From: Lactarius indigo
Lineage: Eukaryota > Basidiomycota > Agaricomycetes > Russulales > Russulaceae
Direction of reading: 5' to 3'
DNA: 64,000 nucleotides
NCBI GenBank assembly: GCA_025766275.1
Contig: JAFKAC010000063.1
Coordinates: forward strand, 248,001-312,000
A model generated the notes under the pieces. That model did not search any database and had not been told where the DNA came from. It saw only the letters and a list, made by a program, of their open reading frames with translations. Numbering within the stretch: position 1 is the first letter of the stretch; the number at the start of each line of letters is the position of its first letter. The translations under genes were made by a program, and so were the position numbers. Below, piece after piece: positions 20,554-32,230 of the stretch.

Positions 20554-23500
20554 CAAAAGAGCGTGGTTATATAAACGATAGTGAGGACGGAGGAGTGTGT
20601 CGATGAATGATGATAGAACGAGTCCAAAGTAGGTTCAGCTCCCTGCGCCCGATTAATTTGAATCAAAACAACAAAATATTCCGGCGTCTCCTTCAGCGCT
20701 CCAGCGTTTATATACTTCATCCCTCCCGCCGGTACACCAGACCTTCGCTCAGTCCCCTTCAAGTCTTCTCCTTCTATCGATGCTCTTTCTTCATCCCTCT
20801 CTCATCTTGCTATAATCTCCTATGTATCTCACTTGTATCGGTTTGTATCCCCGCTTGTATCCCCGTGAAGCGACTATCACCCGAATTTTAAAATAAAAGA
20901 ATATACGTAAGATAGCTCCTGATCAGGGCATAGCCTCTAACCGGATTTTTTGACATTTGTTTGTCGGCCTTTAGTTAGCGTGCTTTACAGTCGCATGGCC
21001 CAATGTCATCTTAGTGGATCCCTGGCGTATCAAATGTGCATCAGTTTTTTTTTTTGAATCCGTTTGTTGTATATTTCGGAATGACGTCCTTCTTTGAGTT
21101 TAACACCCAACTATCGCAATTCCTACGTCCGAGGAATTCAACTCGAGTGTATATGTGGTTGTAACTACGGTACGGGATATCCACTCAGGCGGCGTGCGGC
21201 ATGCGGCCACCGTGTCTCATCTCACACCACCGGGGACCGTTGCCGTGATATCATTCTTCTCGGCTAACCGACTACCCCGCCGCAGGCTCAATGAAAACCA
21301 CCACTTCATTAGAAGTGGTCCTACAGTAATAAAATGGACGTCGCAAAGCTCAGTTGTGTGGGAAGCAGACTACTTCCCAGCTCGTCAACTTACTGTATTA
21401 AACTTTTCTCGCCACTGAAGGGTAAGTTATGAGCAACCAACACTACTGTACTGGTGGCTGATTCGATTCTTTTTTTCTTGTTTTGTTTAACTCCGCGACG
21501 ACGACTCATATCGTCGGACGCCCGCTGTCTATACAAGGTACGGGTAGTGGCGCACCCCGGAGGCGACAGCTCGGATGGCGGAACTATGTGAGGAATGCGT
21601 GCTTAACGAGACTGGCGGGCCGGTCGACTCCCCCCGTGTATGGGAATACAGTCGAATGAAACCCGAGGGAAATAGAAGTATACTTACGGAATCGTGGTTG
21701 CCCCCGGTCACTAATATCCGATAGCCTAGTCCTCCCCCCAGCATCAGATGACCCACCTCACAGTCCCCACGAGGTCAAGCAAAAGATACGGCCTGCCAAT
21801 TCGGGCTTGGGTCCTACGGCCGTGAGCGAAGACGGGCAATGAGGTCTACGCATGAAGGTGACCCGATCCGGAACGAAGTACACTATGTATCACGCCGCAT
21901 GGGGGGACCCACATCATGCAACGCATTGCGCAAAGACGACCGTGACAACCATAAGGGGCCCAGACGCCACGAGCGCCGCAGAGAAGTGCTGTTTGTCCTC
22001 TCCCCTTCCAGCGATATGGAGCAAACACGGAATTTCGGTGCACGGTTCTGATCAAGCAATGCAATGCCGACCTTGCCGGCCTTGCTTCGGCCAGTGACAA
22101 GAAGGCCCGTGCCATCTTCGTGCCAGTAGCACCCCCGGCCCACCGAAGCATCTGGTCAGACTTTCTTTACGGCAGGTAACACCTTACATGCACGGCTGGC
22201 TGCCAGATGTAGAAACGGCGATCCCAAAAAAAAAGAAGTCCACGCACGGTCGGTCGGCTCGCTTATTATCCAGAAAGGCAAAGTCTCCATGTACAGATGG
22301 CAGATTTCAGATTAGCCGAGGCCACTGGCACTTAGGTACATGCAGTACAATGCGGCCTCGGAAACCTGTCATTTGTTTGTTTGATCCCCTCACCCTCAAA
22401 CAGGCCCCGGCTTGACACATACGTGGCGAGCAAGGAGAAATACCGGAGATCAGTCACTTATCAGTGGCGATACAATGACACTATTTATATATTGCTGATC
22501 GCGGGTGTAGAGGGGAACACAGACAGGCAGATTCCACCGCGCCGTACTAGGGGACGCTACACACTCTATTGGCGGATATAGATATACCTTGACTAGGATG
22601 GGGTCAAGAACTGCTGTGACAGGCGTATGTTCTTTCGGTCTAAGGCTATACAGCTTGCAAGTGCTTTGTCCACGTACTGAACATCGTGCGCTATCACACG
22701 TTCGATGAGAACGTTTCTTTTTCGTGAATAATCTACCCGACGGTTGGAGTCGTCATTTTCGAGAGATGGAATCTGAGTCTCAAAGAACGCGCACGAAATA
22801 GCGAAATGAAGGGACAGCACCCAGATCTTGTCTCGGCAGGGGTCGGGCGAGATGTATCTAGCGGAGTTGTCAATTAGGTACTGTAGATTACCATTCGCGC
22901 CCATGCACGCACGGTGATGCTTATCGAGCCACCCCTCTTATCGCCTTGTCTCTGTGGGCGTAGGAGTTCGCAGGGCATGTGCGCGAAGGTTGGACTACCT
23001 TCTATCACCCGTGATGCATGTGATTCGTTGCGCCCCCCAGATGATCTTCCTGTCCGTGTCAGTCGTACCTTGCGCCATCACCTCTCGTCCGCCATAATAG
23101 CAAATAATGACACTAGGCTTCGTCTTTCCCGTCCGCCCGACTGCAATCCGTGCCCCTGATCAAGAGCGCGGCACCCCAAGATGCTAGGGCTTAGTCGGTC
23201 ATGATGGCCCTGATGCCGAGGACGCATCTCACTTCAACATTGTGTCCACGGCCCGTACACCGCGGTTAACACGGGCAGGTAAACCACGGAAGAGGGGACG
23301 TGAGAAGAGGCAGAAAAAGAGCACTGTAAGGGTGACCTAGAGAATCTTGGCGCCTCTATCTTGTTGTTGTCGTCCTCGCCTGGTAGCTTGACGGGTAGGC
23401 TCATTCCTCTGCGCTATTTGTCTCGGGTGATCTGGTACCCACCCCGGGGGTGGATACTTCCCTTTTCTTCGGGGGTACTGTAATGTATCAGCACGGGAAT

Positions 23501-24161
23501 AACAGATCAAATACTGCTTCGCAAAGTTCGAGTCATTCATTTGAAATCCTGGGTGCCAAGTGGCCTTTGTGTGGCGAACGCAGATTATGCCAACTTCGGC
23601 TTCGGAAGGCGACACGGACCGACTCCAGACAGAAATTGCTTGTGTGGGTTCTGAAGGCCGTGACAACCACCAAACTGTGGGAAGTGCGGAGGGTATTCGG
23701 GCTCCACAACTGAGAGCACCTGTTGTTGGTGGAGGTATCATTAAGAGCCCCGTAGTTAGAGTTCGCGCATTAGGACCGAGGGTAGCAGCGTGTCTAGCTA
23801 TTAATACTTTCTATGTGGAGAACTAAGTGCAGGATGCTCGAAGAGGGCCAGATGAGATACGTTTCGCCGTTTGTGTAGATCCGACTGCCATGTGGATACC
23901 AGGACGACGACACTGCAAGCTAACCATCCACTTGCTACCTGAGAAGGGCCAAGATTACAGCGTCGCAGCGCCCTTTCCCCGGGCTACACATTCATTAGGC
24001 CACGATAGGTAAAGATGGTTCAAGTTGGCCCCAGAACGACCAGCCTGAGAGTGATCTTGAAAGTGATGTTGTTGTGATCGGCCCGACTGCCGTCCACCCA
24101 CCTCCACAGTATCAACTCATTCGTAGCAACAACGACAGCGAGTGAAATTCCTCTGCAAGAT
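20554..24161. other. Gene-poor region
   Basis: No gene could be supported over 3.6 kb. A TATA-like TTTATATA with CT-rich sequence at about 20706-20800 looks like a promoter, but only an 11-codon frame follows. A 103-codon minus frame at 22593-22904 has unbiased composition and no known motif. A plus frame at 23827-24012 (with LTIHLLPEKGQDY) followed after 26 bases by a coding-like stretch to 24149 (DQPESDLESDVVVIGP) could be exons of an unknown gene or 5' exons of the next gene. No transposase or reverse-transcriptase motif was seen. Confidence 0.5.
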
Positions 24162-25301
24162 ATGGCCCCGATAGCCCGACCTACGTCCGACCCATCCATC
24201 TTCCACCACTACCTTCTTGTACGCCTCCATCTGATGGCACCTTCGTCCGATTTTACCATAGCGGTCTGAGGGGGGCTCTCCCGGCAGGAACGATACCCTG
24301 CGCTCAAGGCGCAGCATCCCTCCCTCGACCGGCGCCCACTGCTCTTGCTCATCGCAGACGAGTTCTGGTCCCTCGATGCGCGGACATGGACCGCGCTCGC
24401 CTCTGTTGTCGTATGTTCTCCTGCAAAGCTTCTCCTGATCTTTACTGTACACGAGGACACAGGCAGATAGCCCTCCAGGGCTGCAGCAGCCATGGACGCA
24501 CGACAAGGACGAACACGACGTCAGCGAGGACGCGGCGACCCCGCCGGGCATCGTGGTGCGCACGGACTACAGCGCGGGCTCGGACGACGCATGGGCAACG
24601 TTCTGCGCCGCGCTGCGTGATGCGGAGCGTGAGTTCTTCGCAGACCAGGCACCCATTAGCAGAAGCGGCGAACCGGAAGACGGCAGCGGTGACATGGAGA
24701 TGGCGACTGGGCCACCGCCGCAAGCCGCTGGATCCGATGAGGGATCGGACGACGATAACGACGAAGAAGACGAAGGCGAGTCATCGCTATTCGCCCTGCT
24801 CTCCGACGCGGCGCACTTCGACAACATCTCGAACTTGCGCGCACTGCGCCTCCTCTTCGACGTCTCTGCCCGCGCGACACCAGGGTCTGGACAGCAGCAG
24901 CCCTCTGGCGGAGGCGGAGGGACCCAGCACCGGCTGAGTGGGCTGCGTGGACTACAGGAGACGTACGACGCGCGCGGGCGCACGCTGTGGATCTTCGATG
25001 CGCGCTCGCGCGCCGATGGCTGTGCACGGCTCGTTAGCGAGGCTGGGGACGTCGCCACGTGAGTGTCGCATCTTCTCTCTCCCTTCTCCCCCTTTCCTTT
25101 GGCACTGACTTCTATGCTACATGATGGGAACGTAGGGGAGACAGCTGGCGAGCACGCGCGACGCACATGGCTGAGCTGCAGGCGGGCCTCGCCGCGCGTG
25201 CGCTGCGTATCGACTTTGGTGGGCTCGATCGGTGGGACTATATTGAGCGCCGACGAAATATGCTTGAGGCAGACGCAGGGCATGCGGCAGTATTGAGCTA
25301 A
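24162..25301 (+). CDS. Uncharacterised acidic protein
   Basis: Not recognised. Proposed exons 24162-24218, 24288-24410, 24463-25058 and 25136-25301 give 313 residues. Coding character is clear in exons 2-4: RPLLLLIADEFWSLDARTWTAL, a strongly acidic stretch (SDEGSDDDNDEEDEGESS), a Gly-rich loop, and a final segment with LRIDFGGLDRWDYIERRRNM. The first exon and start are tentative, and coding-like sequence further upstream (23827-24149) may belong to it. The long minus-strand frame over the same region is treated as a shadow because codon use and splice sites fit the plus strand. Convergent with RACK1, whose stop lies about 280 bases away. Confidence 0.55.
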
Positions 25302-25583
25302 TTGTTTGGGCCTGGATTCGCCTAGCGGGTGCTTTTTCTGGTTCTCAGTTTGCAGCAAGGTCTTGGCATCGACCATGCGCCCAAAGACCCTCGAATTACT
25401 GGTCCCCACGAACTTATATCACGCCCGCTGTACACTAAGCCAGCTGTTTCCCGTGCAGCCCTCAATATATATAGCAACCCTGCAAGCCGAAAGGGCTCGT
25501 TTTGCGTTTGCATGTAGTAAATACAAACAGGAGGTATAACACGACTGATCATACTGCCGCACCGCACCTGCCTGACACTCCCC

Positions 25584-26865
25584 TTACGATGACACCGTCC
25601 AGACACGCACCAGGTTGTCGGTAAAGCCACCAAAGAGAGTCTGTCCATCTGCAGACCAGGCGATGGACACGCACTCTGGTTCACGCGAGTTGGCACCGAC
25701 GTCAACAAAGTCGGGCTTGAGCTCGTCCACGATAGACCTGTTCAGTTCATTCACATCGGCGCGCTGACTCATTCAAAAAGAGGAGCGCAACATACTTGGA
25801 CTCAAGGTCAAAGATCTTGACGCACGATGCGGTCGCAGCGCACAGCCAGTATCGGTTGGGTGAGAAGACAAGGGCGTTGACAATATCGCCTGCTTCGAGC
25901 GAATAGAGGTGCTTTCCCTCGTTGAGGTCCCAGAGCATTGTGATACCATCCTTGCCTCCTGAGGCTGCGAGCGAGCCATCTGGAGAGACAGAAATGGTGT
26001 TGATGTAACCCGTATGGCCGTAATGGTTGGTCTTGAGCTTAAATTTTGAGAGTTCCCAAACCTATAGAGTGACGTGAGTACGAGGGAAATACATCGAAGG
26101 TTATAAGAGGAAGGTCAGAGATCTTGGTGATATATTATAGTCTCATCGGGTGTGACCCTCTGAAGTAGCAAATATATATTATAGCATCACACCTAGAGAC
26201 AGAAGAATAAGAAGTCGAAGCTAAAAAAACACACCTTTACAACTTTATCCCAACCGCACGAGACAATGACAGGGTTCATCACATTGGGGCTAAAGCGCAC
26301 GCAAGATACCCTACGAAGGCTGTCAAGATGCCGCGGATCGAAGACAAAACGTCGCAACGCACCATTCGGTGTGGCCATCCTCCTTGATGTCATACTTGCA
26401 CTCCCCGAGAGTGTTCCAGAGCTTGATGGTCCTGTCGCGTGAACCAGACACGATTTGCCTGTTGTCTGCACTGAAGCTGACGGAAAGGACGTCGGATGTG
26501 TGGCCAACAAATCTGCGGGTGGTGAGGCCGGTGTTGAGGTCCCAAAGGCGGAGTGTGTGGTCCCAAGAGGAAGAGAGAGCGAACTGGCCATCAGAGGAGA
26601 TGACGACGTCAGAAACAAAGTGATTATGGCCACGGAGGATACGTTTGGGGTACCCGTATGAATCCTCGTCGCGGGTGAGTTGCCATACGATAATAGTCTT
26701 GTCTGTGAGAAGTTAAGCGAAAAAAGTATTTGAAGACAAAAGGTTCGGTTTATTACCTCGAGAGGCAGTCAAGATGACATCTGGGGTTTCTGAAGAGGTC
26801 GCAATGGCAGTGACCCAGTTCGAGTGACCAGTGAGAGAACCAAGGAATCGCAAAGATTCGGCCAT
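25584..26865 (-). CDS. RACK1 / Asc1 / Cpc2, ribosome-bound G-beta-like WD40 protein
   Basis: A seven-bladed WD40 propeller on the 40S ribosomal subunit, acting as a signalling scaffold and translational regulator. Five exons (26757-26865, 26363-26702, 26235-26310, 25796-26061, 25584-25737) give 314 residues, the usual length. Diagnostic parts are [74 protein letters not shown] and the C-terminal [19 protein letters not shown]. The third intron (26062-26234, 173 nt) is much longer than the others and holds a U24 snoRNA, as in the yeast ASC1 intron. Divergent to the nucleoside hydrolase gene. No anomalies. Confidence 0.97.
26113..26193 (-). ncRNA. U24 (snR24-type) box C/D snoRNA in RACK1 intron 3
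   Basis: On the minus strand the intron contains box C (GTGATGC, 26184-26190), the guide ATTTGCTAC followed by TTCAGA as D', a C'-like CGATGAG, then the guide CACCAAGATCT directly before box D CTGA (26115-26118). The two guides match the 25S rRNA sequences AGATCTTGGTG and GTAGCAAAT that U24/snR24 targets for 2'-O-methylation. Inverted AT-rich stretches flank the guides. In yeast the same snoRNA lies in the ASC1 intron, so host and guest are both conserved. It is probably released by debranching and trimming of the intron. Ends are approximate. Confidence 0.92.
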
Positions 26866-27254
26866 CGTCGTTATCGTTATCGTCTCAACGCTGCGTTCGC
26901 CTGCCCTCCAAGAGCGTCTACGTGATTGTGACAGCCACAGTTACATCAACTGTATAGTTACTCGGAATACCCCGAGTGCGACTTCTTCACCCAGTCTCAG
27001 TCGAGTTCCAGTGGTGCAGTACCCATACCCATTCTACAACAATGTGCCACCTTCCCTAACTCATTGTATCGCACGGTGCTCCGTTTGATGGAGCCGCGCA
27101 GTTGCGTAACGCTGTGGAGTATTCTTGCGGGAGGGCCAGAGATATCGGGAAACGGCCCGAAGAAAGACCTAAGTCGTGCGGTGATTCAGCCCAGGGTCCA
27201 CTTCTACCGATACCCCCTGGCAACATCTAGAAATCTCTCTGAAGGATCGTAGGA
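26866..27254. promoter_or_regulatory. Divergent intergenic region, RACK1 and nucleoside hydrolase
   Basis: 389 bases between two divergent start codons. It must hold both promoters. No clear TATA box is seen and no coding sequence is supported. Confidence 0.45.
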
Positions 27255-28964
27255 ATGTCAATCAATCCGAGTAGAATACCTGTTATCAGTTCGCACCTCC
27301 TCCATTACTTGCTTCGTTTGGTACTCAAGATCGCTCCCCACAGTTGACACCGATCCCGGTGTAGACGATGCACTTGCAATGTCGTTCTTCATTTTCAGCT
27401 CAAATAACTGCGTTTATTGACTGGAGTCATAGTTTGTTGGCCATCGCGTCTCCGGAAATAGAGATCCTTGCATTTGTGGTCACCTTTGGTACGCCTTGCA
27501 CCTACATCGATACCATCTCATCACCATATGTCCGGCTATAGGGAACACGGACTTGGAGGCCTCCTAGTGCGATTTATAATCTGTGCTTGTCGCGGGACTA
27601 CTCACACCTTCTCAGCCTCAATATCTTCAAAATATATCAAGCTGTCGGCCGGCATATCGAACAACACCCGGAGGAGCGCGACCTTTTCCCGAATTACTCT
27701 CCCACCCGAAAGCCTTTCGTTGTCAGAGGTGCTGCGGGTCCTCTTAGCGGGGAACTACATGACGCCGCCTACTTTCATGGCCGGTACGCATATATCTACC
27801 TTCAATGAGGTCCATGCAATTGAGATACACAAGTGACGGCTTGGGAGAAATAACGCACTCGCACCCGGAATTCAATCTCCCACCAGAGTTGCTTTCCGTA
27901 GGCTTTCATCCACAACTCGAGCTGAGCGACCGTCCTGGCCACCAAGTCGCGCTCGACCTCCTACGTGACAATCCACCGCGCTCGGTGACATATATCGCGT
28001 TAGGCCCGCTGACGAACCTCGCTCGCATGTTGCGCATAGATCGCACGTTCGTGCGCGAGCGCATCGGTCGAGTCGTAATTATGGGTGGTGCGCTCGACGT
28101 ACCCGGGAATGTCACTAGCTCTGCCGAATGTGCCCCCCCCCCCTCTTTTCCCTCTCTTTTCGGTTGACTGATATTCTATGTGCTTCTGTACAGTCAATTT
28201 TTTTGCGGATTCGTTCGCAGTCGCTGAGGTACTCAGATCCCCGACTACACGCCTACCACTTGAGCGCGTGCTCCTACTCCCTCTGGACATCACTCGCTCC
28301 CATATTCTCCCATTTTCTACCTATTCTAAATACGTCGACCCTACCTTCACAGAAGATACACCATCTGTACCTGCTTGCAAGACGTTGCTCACGCACTTTT
28401 CTAGCGCGTTCTTTCGACGGACGCGCCACGTCATGCGTGCGTTGGGCCTGGATGGAATGGAGCTCCACGACATTGCCGCAGTTTGGGCCGCGATTACGCA
28501 CCCGCCTGGGTTGAAAGGGGCCGCTCCCGGGTGGACCGTACGCCAGCGCCGATTCGAGATGGAACGGTATGTTATACCCTATCTCGCGTAGGTTGACAGA
28601 GTTGATGGGTTGATGAACGACCACGTTTAGGACTGGCGAACTTACACGTGGTATGTGCGTCGTCGATAGACGTGACGACAATGCACGCACACCGGCGGCG
28701 AATTATGCGCATGTACAAGAGGCGCTACAAAGCCGTATGGAAGCCGGATCTACTGACACTGACAATTTTGGCTCCATAATTGTCTCCGTACCTGTCGACG
28801 TCGAGGATGAGCCATCGCTGCGACGTAAAAAGGACGAACCAGACGGGGTTCCCGTGGTTGAAGGCACGCCGGGGCCAGAAATGCTCTTACAGTTTATTCT
28901 GAAGCGGGTTTGGAATATCGAGGTTATCAAAGAGAGTCTTGCCACAGATAAGTTGCTCGTGTAA
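27255..28964 (+). CDS. Inosine-uridine preferring nucleoside hydrolase family protein
   Basis: Hydrolyses the N-glycosidic bond of nucleosides, giving ribose and base (purine/pyrimidine salvage). Eight exons give 440 residues: 27255-27288, 27344-27380, 27433-27488, 27542-27566, 27616-27783, 27834-28129, 28194-28566 and 28631-28964. The calcium-binding Asp cluster DTDPGVDDA is at the N-terminus. Then come AFVVTFGNTDLEASY, VTYIALGPLTNLA and VIMGGALDVPGN (family signature), EFNFFAD and, near the end, GMELHDIAAVWAA with the conserved HD pair. A charged tail after GMCVVDRR extends beyond bacterial members. The 25-nt fourth exon removes an apparent stop at 27566. A fragment of the last exon is duplicated at 45455. 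Confidence 0.92.
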
Positions 28965-30541
28965 TGAGTATCAGTGAACTATTTCGAACCCTGTTTTCAT
29001 ATAGTCATCATACTTTATTGTCTATGTGCACAGGCCGGAAACAAACATGGTTTTCTGATTTGCTAATCTAGTTTATACATGCAACACAAGACGAGTTGTC
29101 TCATCTCCCACCATGATCATTTATTTCCTCGGTGCAGCGGTGTCGATAACCTTCGTGGGGTTCCAGTCTGGGTAGAGACCGTTGTCGGGTGTGCCGTTCA
29201 GCCCATCCGTCGCCCAGTTGACGTGGAAATATGCGTCGAGGTCATAGGGATTCTCCGCGACTTTCGCGCGCAGCGAGTCAAGCGAGCGGTAGTTTACGTC
29301 GAGCTTCTTGCCGGTGCGTTCCTCGTAACCCTTGAATATCTCGTTGAACGTCTGCGAGTCGTAATTGGTAAGCGCCAAGTTCGAGAAATATCTAGCAACT
29401 TGAACATACCGCACGATCACCCTCCAGACGCAGGGTCTGGTTCTGTAGCCGTGCCTTGGGGGCGTTAACGAGGACATATGCAAGGAAGCGCGCGGTGTCG
29501 GGACGCGTGGTGAACGAGATCGGCGAATTACCATCGCCACCAATAGCGACTTTCCCGCTTGCCACATTCAAGCTCACGAGGCTAATTCCCAGACCAGCCA
29601 ATCAGCCAGAGAGAAAAAGAAGACGAAGACGAAGAAAACAACGCACTCGATCCACAACATATCCGAGAACGGGCCCGTGTACACCAGCAGCAGCGGGGGA
29701 CCAACCTCGCGCAGCTTGGTGTGTATCGCGCCTTTGATGCCGAGGGTGTTGTCCTTGAGGTTCTCCGTCGGCCCACCGAATTCACTCGGGATGAAGACCT
29801 CCGCGCCGGCAGCCTTGGCTGCCTGCGCGATGTGCACCTGCGCGTCGATCGCGAACGTGCTGATTGTGGAGATGACGACGTGCGCGCCGGCGAGCGCGGT
29901 CGTGAGCGCAGGCACGTCGGTGAATTCAGCGACAGTGATGCGCACGCCGCGCGCGGCGTAAGCCTTGTTTTGCTCTTTATCTTTGGAGGCCTATGGACTT
30001 TGTTAGCTGGACTGGGGACAACGCGCAGGTTGGACAAAAGGACGTACAGGGCGCGTCACGATAATGACCTCTTCGATGGCACCCGCGGCCTTTTGCTTGA
30101 GCAACTCATCGACGATGAAGCCGCCGACGTTGCCCGCGCCTACGACTGCGAATTTCTTGAAACCAGACATGATGTTGTTTGTGAGTGTGGTGAGTGTGAG
30201 TGTGTTGGATGAGTGAGTGTGTTGAGAGGTGAACGGCCAGAGTGGAGGTCTTTTATCTAGTACTGGCGGAGCTGTGTCGAGGACGCATCAGTAATGCAAT
30301 TCTAACGCGAGGCGTCGCAAGTCACTCTTCCGGTATCTGACTACTATTGTGCTGAGAATATTCTGCCATACTTGGCCATTGGTTATGATGGGCGCGCTGG
30401 CGCCAATCCAAGCGCAAACCACATCCGAACGAAACGGGGGAAATTGTGGGGTAAATCAGTCAGCGGTTGCCCTGGTATTGCGCGAACGCCAGAACGATCT
30501 CGACAGTACTATGCTTTCGTCGGTGGACGCCCAGCAAAGAT
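28620..30541. repeat. Segmental duplication D2, copy 1
   Basis: From the last intron/exon of the nucleoside hydrolase through the NmrA-like gene and its promoter, this matches 45455-47182 in the same orientation. The match ends near a CGTC(G)GTGGACG element at about 30520 and 47165. The gene copies have identical exon lengths, while the intergenic parts carry indels. Confidence 0.85.
29121..30170 (-). CDS. NmrA-like / isoflavone-reductase-like NAD(P)-binding protein, copy 1
   Basis: An atypical short-chain dehydrogenase of the NmrA/isoflavone-reductase group. Four exons (30048-30170, 29647-29990, 29410-29581, 29121-29351) give 289 residues. The Rossmann glycine motif VVGAGNVGGF is at residues 9-18. 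Then come HVVISTIS, the family segment VFIPSEFGGPTENL, LLVYTGPFSDMLW, VAIGGDGNSPISFTTR and a C-terminal YFHVNWATDGLNGTPDNGLYP. The substrate cannot be told from sequence; fungal members act on small aromatic or quinone-like compounds or as redox sensors. Convergent with the nucleoside hydrolase. Paralogue at 45783-46841. Confidence 0.88.
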
Positions 30542-30689
30542 GAAATCACTTCTCTAATTTCCCATTACTTGTCACGTAAAGGTACCGACCAATTAGAGAT
30601 GTGATGCCAAATCACGACCTGGCCGCCCGTCAATCAGCGTTAGTCAGTTTCGAGGTTGTAAAGAACGATGACACACAATGATTCTGTCA

Positions 30690-32230
30690 TCGCTGACTTT
30701 GCCAAGCTCCTGTGCTCGTCGAGACAGTCATGTGCCTCCTCCCAATCCATCATCCTCTCGCGTTCCTTGTCCATTTCTGCGCCGTGTCACACTTCCTCTG
30801 CGTCGGTCTTCTTCCACAGATCTTACTGTACGACGCGTCTTGTCCACACGCCCTCCTGGACCTCCCCCGGTAGGCTATCCAGATCAACCGCGTCGTCGTT
30901 CGGAATGAACGTGTCCTCCGAGTACTCAGCGGCGGGCGCTTCACGTGCGTCGCTGGCGCCGTCATCGTAGTCCGCCAGGATCGTGTCCGCAACGGCGTAC
31001 GCGTCGAGCATCGTCGACGCGAGCACGCCACGCGCGCCCGTCGCAGCCCACCCCGGCGCATAGACGCGCCGTAGCGCACGCCCTGCGACGTCCAGCACCC
31101 GGTGCGCAGGTGGCCGAGCCCCGGATCGACGTACGCCGCGGCGGAGTCCGAATGGTGTCCTAGCGCGGCTACGACGAGTTCGGTGTGCTGGACCCGACGT
31201 CATACCTTTCGGGACGGCGCGCACGGACGCGTCGAGCGCGGTGTACGCGAGCGTTAGTGCGAGCCGTTGGCTGTCGGGCACGGTGGCGAGGGCCGTGGGC
31301 GAGCGAAAGAAGTCGAGCGACCAAGACTTGGTGCGCCTGGTGCCAGGGTTGGGTGTGCCGCGCTGATGTTACCGCTGCAGGTGCTGGAGGAGGCGGGTGA
31401 GCTGGCGGGTGAGCTATGCGTCGGGCGTCGGTGGGCCGAGGAGCTCCGGCGCGAGGGGGAGTATCGATGTACCGCCGAGGGACGTGAGCTCGCGCAGTTC
31501 CTTGGTGGTAGGGGCTGCCTACAGGGGCCCACGCCGGCCGACGATGGAGACGTGGCGTACAGCGGAGCGACAGAGGACGTCGAGCACGAGCGTGGGGACA
31601 TCGTGTTTTGCGAGGGTAGCGGGAGGGGTGAGTAGCATCCGCGCGACGCCGAGCGCGACATTTCCCTGGCCGATGATGGAGACATGCTCCGTCTCGTGTT
31701 GCGGTGGCGGCACAGGATGCAACGAGTGTTGAGTGTACCAATGGACGAGCGAGAGGACGGGTATGATGCGGTCGGAAGGGTGCAGGGCGGGGTGCAGCGT
31801 AGGGACAGTACAGCCAGTGGAGAAGAAAAGGTGGGTGAGTGCGACTTTAGGGAGGAAACGGATATGGCGAGAGCATGTGAGATGTTTGGGGGGGGGGGGG
31901 GGGGGGGTCTGTGGTCCAACCTGCACATTCCCGAAAAAACGTAGACGGGGTCTTTGGTTGCCTGATCAAAATTTGTGCGTGCGGTTCAGGTAGTATAGTG
32001 TAGACGCGACGCCAGGCGGAGGAAGACTTTATGGCATACCTTGACTTCAGGGTGGTCTGGCGCAATACCGTAGCGAACGAGTCCGTGTGGAACCCATAGT
32101 CTATCATAGACATGTATCCTTAACTGGGAACTGAGCATGTTATTCTGCAGGAATATTGACAAGAGACGGGACGCGACGTAGAAAGACGACGAACCCCCAC
32201 CGATGATCGATGATCACCAATTTGAGAGGT
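30690..32230 (-). pseudogene. ARH1-type NADPH:adrenodoxin reductase pseudogene, copy 1
   Basis: The intact enzyme passes electrons from NADPH to mitochondrial ferredoxin for Fe-S and heme A synthesis. In order one can read a glycine motif then SSSFYVASRLLS, YDRLWVPHGLVRYGIAPDHPEVK, LVHWYTQHS, SIIGQGNVAL.VARMLL, RHVSIVGRRGPL, LTRQLTRLLQHLQ, a GWAATGARGVLASTML stretch and the C-terminal WEEA region. It is broken many times. The ATG is replaced by TTG. About 7 bases are inserted before the glycine motif (near 32210). There is a +1/-1 pair with a stop around 31955. TAG appears at two Gln positions in the middle, and TAA and TGA near the 3' end. A 20-base G run interrupts the copy. Only the C-terminal third keeps a long open frame. 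Confidence 0.85.
31888..31907 (+). repeat. Poly-G run of 20 bases
   Basis: Twenty consecutive G on the plus strand lie inside the ARH1 pseudogene. The corresponding place in the second copy (about 40700) has only six G then AGGG. The run is an expansion after duplication and could form a quadruplex. Confidence 0.9.

Noticed and set aside
20554..24161. Transposable element explaining the gene-poor stretch
   Set aside because: No reverse transcriptase, integrase or transposase motif, no clear long terminal or terminal inverted repeats.
24567..25409. 280-codon minus frame
   Set aside because: Opposite strand of an acidic gene with proper splice sites; it yields Ser-rich sequence and overlaps an intron and the 3' UTR.
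27542..27620. Apparent stop codon in the nucleoside hydrolase
   Set aside because: The TAG at 27565-27567 is removed by a 49-base intron with canonical ends that restores LEASYLNIF.
31888..31907. Telomere-like G-rich sequence
   Set aside because: Pure G homopolymer without the TTAGGG pattern and in the middle of gene-derived sequence.
31254..31928. 224-codon minus frame in the ARH1 region
   Set aside because: Out-of-frame reading of the pseudogene; the correct frame shows ARH1 motifs with stops.
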